A DNA stretch of 64,000 bases from Desulfitobacterium chlororespirans DSM 11544 (GCF_900143285.1 NZ_FRDN01000003.1:310001-374000), one strand, 5' to 3'. Positions 37,540 to 46,360 are shown, numbered from the stretch's first letter. Numbers and translations: made by a program. Notes: generated by a model from the letters alone, not told the origin.

Positions 37540-38108
37540 TATACATCCCTCCTTATTTGCTTCCCTTGTTTCGGGCCGATAAACCGTATGGACGGATGGG
37601 TGACTGCCGGATCAGGCATTCCCGGCAAGGTGGTCAGAACTCCGGTCTTCAAATCCAGTTCATCCGTCATCTCCACCACCTGCAAAGCCTGGGGAACACA
37701 GGCCGCCACACAGGCCGTCTCTTGCCCCTGATCCAGGCGCTGATAACAAAAGTTGCATTTCTCTACTTTTTTCACAACGGTATTGAATTGGGGGCGGTCA
37801 TAAGGGCAGGCCATGGTACAGAGCTTGCAGCCGATACAGCGCTCCTGATCATGGATGACAATGCCGTCCTCCCGTTTGGTATAAGCCCTGACCGGGCAGA
37901 CCCTCAGGCATTCCGGGTCCTGGCAATGGTTGCAGGCCACGGAGATAAACATCCGGGTGGGCAGGGAAAAATCCTTTTCCCGCAGCTGATAGACCTGACG
38001 CCAACGGACTGAGGCATCGCTTTGGTATTCATTCTTGCAGGCCATCTCACAGCCTCTGCAGCCGATACATTTTTCTGAATTATGCAGGAAACCTAATTGC
38101 TTACTCAT
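37539..38108 (-). CDS. dmsB: DmsB-like 4Fe-4S electron-transfer subunit
   Basis: 189 residues with four ferredoxin-type cysteine groups (CIGCRGCEMACK, CNHCQDPECLRVCP, CIGCKLCTMACP, CNFCYQRLDQGQETACVAAC). It links the membrane anchor to the catalytic subunit. It lies 14 bp after dmsA with its own AGGAGGGG site. It has no signal of its own, as in DmsB, and would be exported with DmsA. Confidence 0.9.
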   Translation of the reverse strand: MSKQLGFLHNSEKCIGCRGCEMACKNEYQSDASVRWRQVYQLREKDFSLPTRMFISVACNHCQDPECLRVCPVRAYTKREDGIVIHDQERCIGCKLCTMACPYDRPQFNTVVKKVEKCNFCYQRLDQGQETACVAACVPQALQVVEMTDELDLKTGVLTTLPGMPDPAVTHPSIRFIGPKQGKQIRRDV

Positions 38109-38122
38109 GTTTTATCCCCTCC

Positions 38123-40321
38123 TTACGCCTTTTCAATGGCCACAAAATTATCATGGAAGGCAATGCCGTCCATCCCGGTGGCCAGTTTGCCCATATCTGC
38201 GGGAATGGCCTTCACGGTAAAGTTCACATTGAAGGGAGAGTCCTTATACCAGGCCTCATAGCTGACGATCACATCCGGTGAGGTGGTTCTGGTCAGATGA
38301 GCCTTAATTGTGATTTCACCTAAGTCATTGTAGACCCGGACCTGATCTCCTTCGGTGATGCCGTGCCGGGCAGCCAGCACGGGATGAATCTCCAGAAGGG
38401 GCTCCGGATTGGCAGCCATCATCCAGTCCAGGTTCTGGAATTGGGAGTGGATGCCATGTTGGGGATGAGGTGTCATAAAGCGAATGGGATATTGGGTGGG
38501 AGCCTTCATTTCCTCCACCCAGATGGGGATAGCAGGCAGGCCATTCTGGGCGGCGCGCTCACTGTGGACTTCAAATTTCCCGGATGGAGTACGGAACTTA
38601 CCATCGGCCCAGGCTGCCGGCGAGAATTTAGCTTTGCGGGGTCCAGCCAATAATTCCTTATAATCGCTGATTCCCAGCATGTTATAGACTCCGTCATTAA
38701 ATTCCTTAGCCGTCCATTCTTCGGGATCACCCTCAGTGGGGTAGGTGCAGGAGCCGGGCTCCAGAGCATTCATGGCCTTGGACAGGGCCATGGCGATTTC
38801 CACATCGCTCTTGGACTCGTACATGGGATCGATAGCCCGCTGATTGACCCCGACCCAGTGATGCCAGTAGCTGGCCATGACATCCCAGTCCTCAAAATGG
38901 GTGGTGGCGGGCAGGACGATATCCGACAGCTCCACCGTCTTGTTGAAGAAGGAGTCTACAGTAACCACAAGCTCCATGGAGTTAAACATTTTGATAATAT
39001 CGTTGGTATCGGGATCCTGGGACACAGGATTCCGGGCGGCAATCCAGAGCATTTTTACCGGGGGATCCGTCAGAGCCTGAACATCGGCGGCAAAATTGTT
39101 CATATTGACAGAGCGGTCCGTATAAGTGCCGTTAGGTCCTGCCATCCCTACCGAGCCTTCCGGAGCAGGCATGACCATGGCATGATAGTTAAACCCCCAG
39201 GTCTCCAGATGAGCATAGTTGATTCCGCCGCCGGACTTGCCGATATTGCCGGTCATCAGGCCTAAGGCGTCGATGATGCGGACATTCTGCCCGCCGTTGG
39301 TGTGGCGTTGCATACCGTAGCCCACCCAGATGGAGGCCGGTTTGGCAGTGGCGTATTCATGGGCAAGCTGGATGATGATATCCTTGGGAATGCCGGTCTT
39401 TTCCGCGGCCCAATCCAGGGTGATGTTGTTGCGCACATACTCCGCCCATTCTTCAAAGCCGATGCTGTTGGCCTGGATATAATCCCGATCCACCAAATCG
39501 TGATCCAGTATATAGCGGGCCATGCCGAGGGCCAGAGCCCCGTCGGTACTGGTATTGATCTGGATATAGAGATCCGCCTTGGAGGCTGTGGAGGTCAGAA
39601 CGGGATCAATAACCACCAGTTTGGCTCCTCTCTCCTGAGCCTGGGTGATGAAGGGCAGGCTGTGCACTCCCGTCCAGGCGCAGTTGGAGCCCCAAAGAAT
39701 GATGGTGTTGGCATTGACAAAATCCTCAGGATCATTGTTGACGATGGTCCCAAAATCATAGGTTTGGGAATCGATGCCCGCCGGCCAGCAGGGAGTTCCG
39801 ACGGCTCTGGTGGTGTAGCCGATGCTGGACATGGTTCCTTCAATACCGTAGTGGGTAATGCCAAAGTTGCCGGAGTACTTATTCATACAGATGGGCAAAG
39901 TGGAGCCGTAACGCTTTTTCAGATCAAGAACCTTCTCGGCAATGGTATTCATAGCTTCATCCCAGCTGATCCGCTCCCAGTTCCCTGAACCCCGGGGGGT
40001 TTGCTTCATGGGGTATTTAATCCGGTCCGGGCTGTAGACACGGCGGGTATAGTTATAGCCTTTGAGACAGAGTTTACCGTTGGTATAGGTGCTCTTGGGA
40101 TCTCCCTCTACTTTTTTGAGCACCCCGTCTTCTACATACGAGATCTGGGCACAGGTGTCATAACAGTTGCGGGGACAGACATTGCGGAATGTCTTAACTC
40201 CGGCTTCAGCCCCGGCAGCCTTGGCAAAATCCGATTTAGCCAGCATGTTAAAGCCGAACAACCCGGCCCCGGCGGTGACTGCAGCGGTTCCGCCAATAAA
40301 TTGGCGACGTGTGATTTTCAT
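38123..40321 (-). CDS. dmsA: Tat-exported DmsA-type molybdopterin oxidoreductase catalytic subunit
   Basis: 732 residues. Tat signal TRRQFIGG (4-11) with a hydrophobic stretch ending near residue 35; 4Fe-4S motif CPRNCYDTCAQ then KLCLKG; molybdopterin blocks TTRAVGTPCWPAGI, IILWGSNCAWTGVHS, ASIWVGYGMQRHTNGGQN; C-terminal molydop_binding domain. With dmsB and dmsC it forms a quinol-linked reductase. DMSO, TMAO or other acceptors are possible; the name is by family. A chaperone gene lies 43 bp upstream in the same direction, so it is probably transcribed first. Confidence 0.9.
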   Translation of the reverse strand: MKITRRQFIGGTAAVTAGAGLFGFNMLAKSDFAKAAGAEAGVKTFRNVCPRNCYDTCAQISYVEDGVLKKVEGDPKSTYTNGKLCLKGYNYTRRVYSPDRIKYPMKQTPRGSGNWERISWDEAMNTIAEKVLDLKKRYGSTLPICMNKYSGNFGITHYGIEGTMSSIGYTTRAVGTPCWPAGIDSQTYDFGTIVNNDPEDFVNANTIILWGSNCAWTGVHSLPFITQAQERGAKLVVIDPVLTSTASKADLYIQINTSTDGALALGMARYILDHDLVDRDYIQANSIGFEEWAEYVRNNITLDWAAEKTGIPKDIIIQLAHEYATAKPASIWVGYGMQRHTNGGQNVRIIDALGLMTGNIGKSGGGINYAHLETWGFNYHAMVMPAPEGSVGMAGPNGTYTDRSVNMNNFAADVQALTDPPVKMLWIAARNPVSQDPDTNDIIKMFNSMELVVTVDSFFNKTVELSDIVLPATTHFEDWDVMASYWHHWVGVNQRAIDPMYESKSDVEIAMALSKAMNALEPGSCTYPTEGDPEEWTAKEFNDGVYNMLGISDYKELLAGPRKAKFSPAAWADGKFRTPSGKFEVHSERAAQNGLPAIPIWVEEMKAPTQYPIRFMTPHPQHGIHSQFQNLDWMMAANPEPLLEIHPVLAARHGITEGDQVRVYNDLGEITIKAHLTRTTSPDVIVSYEAWYKDSPFNVNFTVKAIPADMGKLATGMDGIAFHDNFVAIEKA

Positions 40322-40364
40322 AGTAGACCTCCTTTTTTGTGCAACTCCATGGGTGGGGTAATTT

Positions 40365-41024
40365 TTAAGATGGAACAGGCTTTACCGTTTTTAGGATCAT
40401 CTCACCCAGGGCAAGAAACAGGGGTTCTCTGGCGTGGGTGAAAAGGCCTGTCACAAAACGGGGGAGCCAAATTGTCAGATGTTCCTGGTAAAAGGCATTG
40501 TAGTTTTTTAGATAGATTTCGGCTTCTCCGGGTTGGTTTTTCTGAAACCCTTCCCAGGCCTTGGCGAGAAGGTAGGCGGCAAACTCGAGCTCCGTAGCAA
40601 TGTAATCGTCAGGCTCTTTGCTTGCTCCTGCCAAGGCTAACCCTTCCGAGCGATACCACCGGCGAACGTCCAAGGTGGATTTTTGCATAACCAGGCGTTC
40701 CCCATGGCGATGGACGGACTCATAAGGGGGAACGGTTGGAGATTGAGGCCCTACAAACAGCCGGTTGAATTCATACCCCAGACTTTTTTTCTCTTTTACT
40801 TTTTGGGCCTGAAGCAGTTGACTCAGAATCTCTTCTTCCTCAGCCAATACCCCTTCCTTTTCCTCCAGCCACTGAGCATAGGCTTCAGACAACTTGGTCA
40901 GAGTCCGCTGGAAATTCTCCCCACCTGCTGAGAAAACCCCGCTTAGAGCCATCAGCGTGGCGATGCGGGCTTGAAGATGAAGTGTTTGCGCAGACCCTTC
41001 AGGTGAGCAGACGAGCTCTGCCAT
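40365..41024 (-). CDS. TorD/DmsD-family molybdoenzyme chaperone
   Basis: 219 residues, all-helical, with the family pattern YEFNRLFVGPQSPTVPPYES and a later PDDYIATELEFAAYL. These chaperones bind the Tat signal or the apo-enzyme and guide cofactor insertion. It is the first gene before dmsA. I chose the ATG at 41024, 7 bases after AAAGGAGG; the longer reading from 41081 lacks a site. Confidence 0.85.
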   Translation of the reverse strand: MAELVCSPEGSAQTLHLQARIATLMALSGVFSAGGENFQRTLTKLSEAYAQWLEEKEGVLAEEEEILSQLLQAQKVKEKKSLGYEFNRLFVGPQSPTVPPYESVHRHGERLVMQKSTLDVRRWYRSEGLALAGASKEPDDYIATELEFAAYLLAKAWEGFQKNQPGEAEIYLKNYNAFYQEHLTIWLPRFVTGLFTHAREPLFLALGEMILKTVKPVPS

Positions 41025-41140
41025 AAGCATCCCTCCTTTGGTTTTGGTACGTCGTGAATTTTTTCTTTTTCCTAGCTTCACTTTACTTGTTCGGCATTAT
41101 AAAACTTCATGAAAATCTTCCGCTTCCTTTGTAATAAAAA

Positions 41141-41177
41141 ACAAAACCCTTGCACCCCATGTGGTGCAAAGGTTTGT
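41141..41177 (-). terminator. Terminator of the CdaR-type regulator gene
   Basis: CCTTGCACC and GGTGCAAAGG form a stem with a 6-base loop; on the minus strand TTTTGTTTTTTATT follows. It lies about 97 bp past the regulator stop. Confidence 0.8.
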
Positions 41178-41273
41178 CAGGATTTTCAAAGTTTTTAGAC
41201 TCTTCCGGCCTGGGTCTCTATTTCTTTTTAGTTGTGACAAATACCATAAACGTGGCAAAGGCAACCGCAAATG

Positions 41274-42920
41274 TTATTCCTGCCAGAGGGACTTCAGCCG
41301 GCCGATTTTTAAGGCGATAAATAAATTCATCCGGGTTTCCAGGCTGTTCAGATCCCGATCCAGGACCTCGGCAGCCTTTTTCAAACGATAACGCAGGGTA
41401 TTGGGATGGAGAAACAACCGGTCTCCCGCCAGATTCAAATCTCCGTCCGAAGCCAGATAAGCCAGCAGAGTTTCCTCCAGGTGCAGATTGTTCTCCTGGT
41501 CGAATTTAAGCAGAGGCCCCAGGACTTCGTTGCGAAAATCCTCCAGCTCCTGCTGCTCAAGATTGAGCAAAAGCCGCATCACCCCCAAATCCTGAAACAG
41601 GATTACCCGCTCCTGGAGGTTAAACAATTGCCCCAGCTCCAAAGCGGACTTAGCCTCTTGAAAGCTGCGGTGGATAAAGCGGGTGGAGGGATAAAGATTG
41701 CCCACCCCAAACATCATGGACCGCTCTTCATCCAGGTTTTCCAGTAGGATTAAAAGAGGACTGAGAAGTTTTTTGGCGGTGGCTTCCCATTGGCTGAGGG
41801 GTATCATCCCTTCCAAAGGATAAAGAAGTACGATCTGATCATTGCGTTCCAGGAAAATGGTCCGGGGCTGGTTGCGCAAGGCCGTGGACACGGTATCCAG
41901 AAGTTCCTGAAAAGCCAGCTGGTCTATGGAGTCCGGGTCATAGCCGGGGATCTCCCCAACGACCACCAGGTGGGGTTTGGTTAGATCCATTCCCCAAAGC
42001 TTGCCCCGTGATTGCACAACTTCCAGAGAGTCAAAATTATTATAGAGAAGATCAAAAAGGAAATCCCGATAATGCTGCCGCTCCGTGTCCTCTACGGATT
42101 GGGCTTTGGCCAGCTCAAAGTAAAGCAGGACCGCCGTCTTATAGAGGAAGAGTCTCCCCACCGGATCCAGCTCCCCTTGCCCGATTCCCAAGCCAATATA
42201 TCCCAGCACCCCCTGATGACCTGCCAAAGGATACCAGCTTAAAGGGAGGTCTTTATACTGGGAGTCGTTCCATTTCCCTATGCCCAAGGGAGTCTCCAGC
42301 AGTAAATCCATGGATTTGAAATGGGAGAGCTTCGGCGTTACAAAGGAAACAGGGTGAAAGGGGAAGCGCTCCCCTCCTTCCCAGGACAAGACCTTAAAGT
42401 GTTTATCCAAAAGAAAGAGATCGACTCCCAGAGTTTTTTTGAGCTCAGCAAGAATGCTCAACCCGTATCCCTGGGTAATCTGCTCGGTTAAATTCCTGGT
42501 GAACGCTTCGCAAGCGCCCAGGATTCTCCCTTTTTCCCGCTCCATCCAGTCCGCGGCCTGGGTACAGAAGTCCTCCCAAGTCCCGGAGAGCAGGCACAGG
42601 AAACTGCCCTGTGTGCGGGGCGTCTTTTCTTCACCTTCCGCTATACGAAGGCGAAGGTATTTTCCCTGATCCTCCAGGTGCACATGACTGCCGGCTAAGG
42701 GCAAGCTCAGGGACTTGCCCGGGAGTCCGTTGCTCCCGCCCTCGGGGAGCCCGCTCTCCTGACTGCTGAAAGATAAAGTCTGGATAGACAGGGCCAGTAT
42801 CTCTTCCTGAAAAAGGGGATCTTCACGAAGAGGCTCCAGCTTCTGCTGTTCAAGAAAACGCCCCAGGGTCACTGCCTCAGGCAAACTATGGTCCAAGCTG
42901 CTCACCTTCCTACGAGACAT
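41274..42920 (-). CDS. CdaR/PucR-type transcriptional regulator
   Basis: 548 residues. The C-terminal region has the PucR helix-turn-helix (LNLAGDRLFLHPNTLRYRLK), a GGDEF-like CdaR domain lies at about 310-450, and the N-terminal part may include a GAF-like sensor (about 150-270). It is directly upstream of the chaperone-dmsABC operon in the same direction but with its own terminator, so it probably regulates that operon. It is only distantly similar to the PucR-type protein at 32133. Confidence 0.8.
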   Translation of the reverse strand: MSRRKVSSLDHSLPEAVTLGRFLEQQKLEPLREDPLFQEEILALSIQTLSFSSQESGLPEGGSNGLPGKSLSLPLAGSHVHLEDQGKYLRLRIAEGEEKTPRTQGSFLCLLSGTWEDFCTQAADWMEREKGRILGACEAFTRNLTEQITQGYGLSILAELKKTLGVDLFLLDKHFKVLSWEGGERFPFHPVSFVTPKLSHFKSMDLLLETPLGIGKWNDSQYKDLPLSWYPLAGHQGVLGYIGLGIGQGELDPVGRLFLYKTAVLLYFELAKAQSVEDTERQHYRDFLFDLLYNNFDSLEVVQSRGKLWGMDLTKPHLVVVGEIPGYDPDSIDQLAFQELLDTVSTALRNQPRTIFLERNDQIVLLYPLEGMIPLSQWEATAKKLLSPLLILLENLDEERSMMFGVGNLYPSTRFIHRSFQEAKSALELGQLFNLQERVILFQDLGVMRLLLNLEQQELEDFRNEVLGPLLKFDQENNLHLEETLLAYLASDGDLNLAGDRLFLHPNTLRYRLKKAAEVLDRDLNSLETRMNLFIALKIGRLKSLWQE

Positions 42921-43040
42921 TCTAACCTTATTTTATCATCCTTAGTAAGCAGCCACTATAAATTTCACTTATAAAGCGGGTAATGCCCAGTGAAATTATA
43001 TTTAACATTTTTAAAAAAACAAGAATCAGTTAGGACCGCT

Positions 43041-43484
43041 TCAATATTTATGATTAAGATGCCTGAAGATAGTCACCCCGGCAACATACTGAAAAACAAA
43101 AAACCCCGCCAAATATAAAATTATCAGTTCAGCATTCTTAATCACTTCCAATTTTCCCAGTATGGAAAAAAGCACTACAGAAACACTGATCACCGCCAGC
43201 CCCAGCAAATAAGCATATCTTCCCGATTTATCCCTCAATCTTTCTTTACGCTCATCACCCAGTTCGATCTTCTCATTTTCCAACCGCTCAGCATATCTGC
43301 TTCTGTTTTGGGGCGCAGTCCAATAAAAATATTTAATGATCATAGTCGCTCCGGGAACGATTAAACCACCGGCAAATCCAATTAGTAGGCTATCCAATCT
43401 CGTATCCAGCATCAGAGCTGTAGACAGACACAAAACACCGCCTAGTATAAAGAGCATTCCTGCCCAAAGATTACTTTTTTTCAT
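43041..43484 (-). CDS. Four-helix membrane protein of unknown function
   Basis: 147 residues with helices near 5-25, 32-55, 93-113 and 118-140, and a charged middle loop (RSRYAERLENEKIELGDERK). This is the pattern of small DUF2178-like integral proteins encoded after XRE regulators in Firmicutes. The ATG at 43484 follows AAAGGAG; it overlaps the end of the XRE gene by 14 bp. Likely a partner of the regulator; function unknown. Confidence 0.7.
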   Translation of the reverse strand: MKKSNLWAGMLFILGGVLCLSTALMLDTRLDSLLIGFAGGLIVPGATMIIKYFYWTAPQNRSRYAERLENEKIELGDERKERLRDKSGRYAYLLGLAVISVSVVLFSILGKLEVIKNAELIILYLAGFFVFQYVAGVTIFRHLNHKY

Positions 43485-43686
43485 TCTCTTTTCTCCTTTC
43501 ATAGATAAAAATCTCTTCTATGGGCTTTTCAAAGAAATCTGCTATAGCAAAGGCCAGCTCTAAAGACGGATTATATTTTCCGTTTTCGATTGAACTGACC
43601 GTTTGCCTGGAAACACGAATGGCCTTGGCAAACTCTTCCTGATTCAGCCCCCGCTCCCTTCTCAACTGCTCTACTTTATTTTCCAA
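43471..43686 (-). CDS. XRE-family helix-turn-helix regulator
   Basis: 71 residues, a single Cro/CI-type domain: NKVEQLRRERGLNQEEFAKA, then IRVSRQTVSSIENGKYNPSL. I chose TTG at 43686 behind GGGGGTG because homologous small regulators begin at this point; an upstream ATG at 43758 would start inside the promoter. It is co-transcribed with the membrane protein. Two copies of an 18 bp repeat around its promoter suggest autoregulation. Confidence 0.85.
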   Translation of the reverse strand: MENKVEQLRRERGLNQEEFAKAIRVSRQTVSSIENGKYNPSLELAFAIADFFEKPIEEIFIYERRKENEKK

Positions 43687-43708
43687 GCAAGCACCCCCAA
43701 TGCAATGA

Positions 43709-43773
43709 CAAGGTTCCTTTACATTTTTATTGTAATTCAATTCCATCTTGTTTGTCAAGGTTCCTTTACATTT
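43709..43773 (-). promoter_or_regulatory. Promoter of the XRE gene flanked by two 18 bp direct repeats
   Basis: CAAGGTTCCTTTACATTT (plus strand) occurs at 43709-43726 and 43756-43773, identical and 47 bp apart. On the minus strand TTGACA begins at the edge of the upstream copy and TACAAT lies 18 bp on, with the second copy just downstream of the -10. The repeats bracket the promoter and are the likely operator for the XRE protein. Confidence 0.7.
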
Positions 43774-43848
43774 GTTCTTAAGCCCCCAAAAACCAATGCA
43801 AAGGGGCGGCCTTTATTCTCTTGCATTGTATTTACGATGCGCTTTGTG

Positions 43849-43865
43849 ATATGTTGAATATGCTA
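43849..43865 (+). promoter_or_regulatory. Operator-like motif upstream of the second RelB-type antitoxin
   Basis: ATATGTTGAATATGCTA matches 7599-7615 at 15 of 17 positions and stands 21 bp before the antitoxin start. The likely role is antitoxin autoregulation. Confidence 0.5.
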
Positions 43866-43885
43866 AAGCAAAGGAGTTGATGGTT

Positions 43886-44164
43886 ATGGCAGACACAACT
43901 ATAAGTATTCGTTTGGATGTTGAATTAAAAAAACAGGCTGAGCAGCTTTTCTCTGAGCTCGGAATGAACATGACGACGGCCTTCAATATTTTCCTGCGTC
44001 AGGCCGTGCGTCAGCAGAGAATTCCCTTTGACATTGCTCTGGAGAATCCGAATGCCGAGACGATTGCTGCCATGGAAGAAGCTGAGCTTATCAGTCGTGA
44101 CCCTTCGGTTAAAGGCTATACTGATGTCGACCAGATGATGAAGGAGCTTTTGGCCGATGTATGA
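43886..44164 (+). CDS. RelB/DinJ-family antitoxin
   Basis: 92 residues beginning with a ribbon-helix-helix domain (ADTTISIRLDVELKKQAEQL, GMNMTTAFNIFLRQAV), followed by a C-terminal toxin-binding part. The ATG at 43886 has AAGGAG 9 bases upstream; an ATG at 43880 is too close. It overlaps the YafQ-like frame by 8 bp. It resembles the antitoxin at 7633 in fold and upstream motif but is paired with a different toxin family. Confidence 0.9.
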   Translation: MADTTISIRLDVELKKQAEQLFSELGMNMTTAFNIFLRQAVRQQRIPFDIALENPNAETIAAMEEAELISRDPSVKGYTDVDQMMKELLADV

Positions 44165-44432
44165 AGTGAAGTCGACCAGTCGCTTTAAGCGTGATCTGAA
44201 ATATATCTAGCGCAGAGGCTATGATATGCGCCTGCTTACGGCAGTCATTCAAACACTGGCTTCAGGAAAACCACTTTCTGAAAAGCATAAGGATCATGCA
44301 TTGAACGGCGTTTGGTCAAAGCATCGGGAGTGCTACGTCACACCGGGCTGGTTGCTCATTTATAAAGTTGAGGATGACATACTCGTTTTGACTCTCACCC
44401 GCACCGGAACCCACAGCGACTTGTTCGGATAA
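44157..44432 (+). pseudogene. YafQ-type mRNA interferase toxin interrupted by an in-frame UAG
   Basis: Reading from the ATG at 44157 gives VKSTSRFKRDLKYI, then TAG at codon 18 (44208-44210), then RRGYDMRLLTAVIQTLASGK ... GVWSKHRECYVTPGWLLIYK and ...LTLTRTGTHSDLFG. The fold is complete: the central His and the C-terminal TGTHSDLF motif of YafQ are intact. Only the UAG, where the family has Lys or Gln, breaks it. An ATG at 44226 would give a protein lacking the first helix. A nonsense mutation is the simplest reading; UAG decoding as pyrrolysine is the alternative in this lineage. Confidence 0.75.
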
Positions 44433-44482
44433 GGCAATCGCAGACAATGGTTATAAGAGGGGCTTCGTATGTTCAAAGCATT

Positions 44483-44530
44483 AGCAAAGAGATAGGCGCT
44501 GTCCCAAGGGGCAGTGCCTATCTCTTTGCT
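44483..44530. terminator. Bidirectional terminator
   Basis: AGCAAAGAGATAGGC and its complement form a long stem with GCTGTCCC/GGGGCAGT extending it. It lies between the YafQ-type gene (plus) and the glycosyltransferase gene (minus). Confidence 0.85.
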
Positions 44531-44562
44531 TCCGTATCGGTTTGGGGTATGGTTCAATAAGT

Positions 44563-46119
44563 TTACTCCTCCCATTTCACCAGCCTGGGATTAGGGTCAA
44601 GAATGGACTCATACTGCTCTTTCCAACCATAGCGGGCTTCCGGATCCAATTCCATATAGCGCTGATATTTAGCCATGCGGTTCTTGGGATCGGCCCAGCC
44701 CAAGTGTTTTAGTCGTAATGACGATAGTTTGTAGGGAAGGGTGGTTATGCTTTTCGGGAAACGGCCGCAATGCTGGGCAACCTCATTCCACTCGGCAACA
44801 AAGCCCGGCCGATAGCGCAGCAAAAAGGGCCGGTAGGTGGAGTGGGCATTCCAATACTCATCTTCCCGGTAATGGTCCTCATCCCAAAAATCATAAAGCC
44901 GGAAATACCATACATCTGTGTCAGGATCCTCGATCAACATCCTGACCTCCTGCCTGAACCTGTTCTCAAACACTTCATCGGCATCAAGGTTTAATATCCA
45001 TTCCGGGTTAGTTGCCACAGTTGCCTGCCATTGCTGCTTTCTCAGCTCTACCTCATTGGCAAATTTAGAAGCGGAATTCCCAATGATCTGAAGGGGAATT
45101 CCTTGAAGTATGCTCAGGCACAGCTCTATGCTGTTATCCGTGCTTCCGTCATCGATGATCACCGCAGCATCAATATAGTGCCGGTGCTCCCGGAGCACCC
45201 TTGCTAAATCTTTGTTTGCTTCATTCTTCATGACCATGGACAAGGTCAGTTTCGGTTTATGCTGCTTTTGAACGACACAGCTCCTCTGCTGCGGCAGTTT
45301 CTCCCCTTTACAAACGGCCTTAAATTCCTCTACCCCTGCCATTGATGATTCCCGGTAAATATGGTAAGCCGGATAATGGGTGTCCACCCATAAGCTTAGG
45401 CCTAAGGCATTGGCTCTTACACAAAAATGCCTGTCTTCTCCCCATAGGGTCAGGTTTTTTATCTCGCTGAAACTGATTCCTGCCTGCAAAGCTTTGCTGC
45501 TCATCAAGGTACAGGCTCCCAGTCCCCCCACCTCATAGACCCCGGGTATTCTCAGCTGATCGATAAACCCCTGCATTCTTATATCCAGATCTTTCTGGCT
45601 TAATTTTTCTCCCCTTTGCCGAGGGGACATATCGTAGTGATCATAGAGCCATACATTGGGAAGCTCCTGACGCTCCGGATACCAGGAGGTCCAGAAGATT
45701 TCCGAAATAATATCTTTGCCGGCGCCCACAAGGTGCCGGAGGGTAGCCGGATGCAGGATTAAGTCCGAATCAACCAGAAACAGATGATCATACCCCCACT
45801 CAAGGGCTTTTTCAATCATTAAATTTTTGTATCCGGCTACTTTCTGAATCAGGTGATCCCGCCAATGGTGGGTGATATCGTCGCATACATAGTCCCCCGG
45901 CCTTTTCTCCCCCTTGTCCCCTTTGATCAGGGTAGTCAATCCCTTCTCTTTAAAATTCAGCAGCAATCGGCTGGATTCTTCGCACTCGTTATCATCAACA
46001 AAGATATAGCTCAATTCCAGATCTCCCTGCTCGAGGCCGCTCAGGGAATCCAGGAATTCTTTCAGTATATGGGGGTTTTGCCGTATAGGACTGCCAATCA
46101 ATACTCTTTTTTTCTCCAT
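44563..46119 (-). CDS. Two-domain family 2 glycosyltransferase
   Basis: 518 residues. The first half resembles a GT-A fold (VLIGSPIRQNPHILKEFLDS, LSYIFVDDNE, and DHLFLVDSDLILHP with a DxD-type VDSD). The second half, from about 275, is a canonical GT2 domain (TLSMVMKNEANKDLARVLRE, IDDGSTDNSIE, WILNLDADEVFE). Two glycosyltransferase domains in tandem are typical of proteins that modify surface glycans or spore glycoproteins; donor and acceptor are unknown. The start follows GGGAGAAGG. It is a single-gene unit; the repeat element at 46159 lies 40 bp upstream of its start. Confidence 0.8.
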   Translation of the reverse strand: MEKKRVLIGSPIRQNPHILKEFLDSLSGLEQGDLELSYIFVDDNECEESSRLLLNFKEKGLTTLIKGDKGEKRPGDYVCDDITHHWRDHLIQKVAGYKNLMIEKALEWGYDHLFLVDSDLILHPATLRHLVGAGKDIISEIFWTSWYPERQELPNVWLYDHYDMSPRQRGEKLSQKDLDIRMQGFIDQLRIPGVYEVGGLGACTLMSSKALQAGISFSEIKNLTLWGEDRHFCVRANALGLSLWVDTHYPAYHIYRESSMAGVEEFKAVCKGEKLPQQRSCVVQKQHKPKLTLSMVMKNEANKDLARVLREHRHYIDAAVIIDDGSTDNSIELCLSILQGIPLQIIGNSASKFANEVELRKQQWQATVATNPEWILNLDADEVFENRFRQEVRMLIEDPDTDVWYFRLYDFWDEDHYREDEYWNAHSTYRPFLLRYRPGFVAEWNEVAQHCGRFPKSITTLPYKLSSLRLKHLGWADPKNRMAKYQRYMELDPEARYGWKEQYESILDPNPRLVKWEE

Positions 46120-46158
46120 AACCTTCTCCCGTTATCAACTTATTAAGCACACTGCTTC

Positions 46159-46221
46159 TTAACATATTACGTCCCATTGGCAAGTCATGTGATTAATTCT
46201 GCCACCTTCGCTACACACGAA
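46159..46221 (+). repeat. Copy A of a two-copy structured motif
   Basis: TAACATATTACGTCCCATTG, five variable bases, TCATGTGATTAATT, then a CCTTCG/CGAAGG hairpin. Copy B at 62053 has the same two conserved blocks in the same orientation. In copy A the bases around the second block can pair TGGCA with TGCCA; in copy B the corresponding arms are GGGA and TCCC, so pairing is kept while sequence changes. Confidence 0.55.
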
Positions 46222-46335
46222 GGGCTACAAACAAAGCTCAAAACCATGTCCGTATTGCGGGGAAAGCCCTTGACAGATTCTATGGTAAATATGCCGCTGA
46301 CACTGCCGCCGCCTAAATCTATAAATCAAACTTCA

Positions 46336-46360
46336 GCCCTGTTTTTCAGGGCATTTTTTC
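46336..46360 (+). terminator. Rho-independent terminator with no gene upstream on its strand
   Basis: GCCCTG, five T residues, CAGGGC, then ATTTTTT. No plus-strand gene lies within 1.9 kb upstream, so it may end a short transcript that begins near copy A of the repeat. The stretch 46225-46335 has no convincing gene. Confidence 0.7.
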
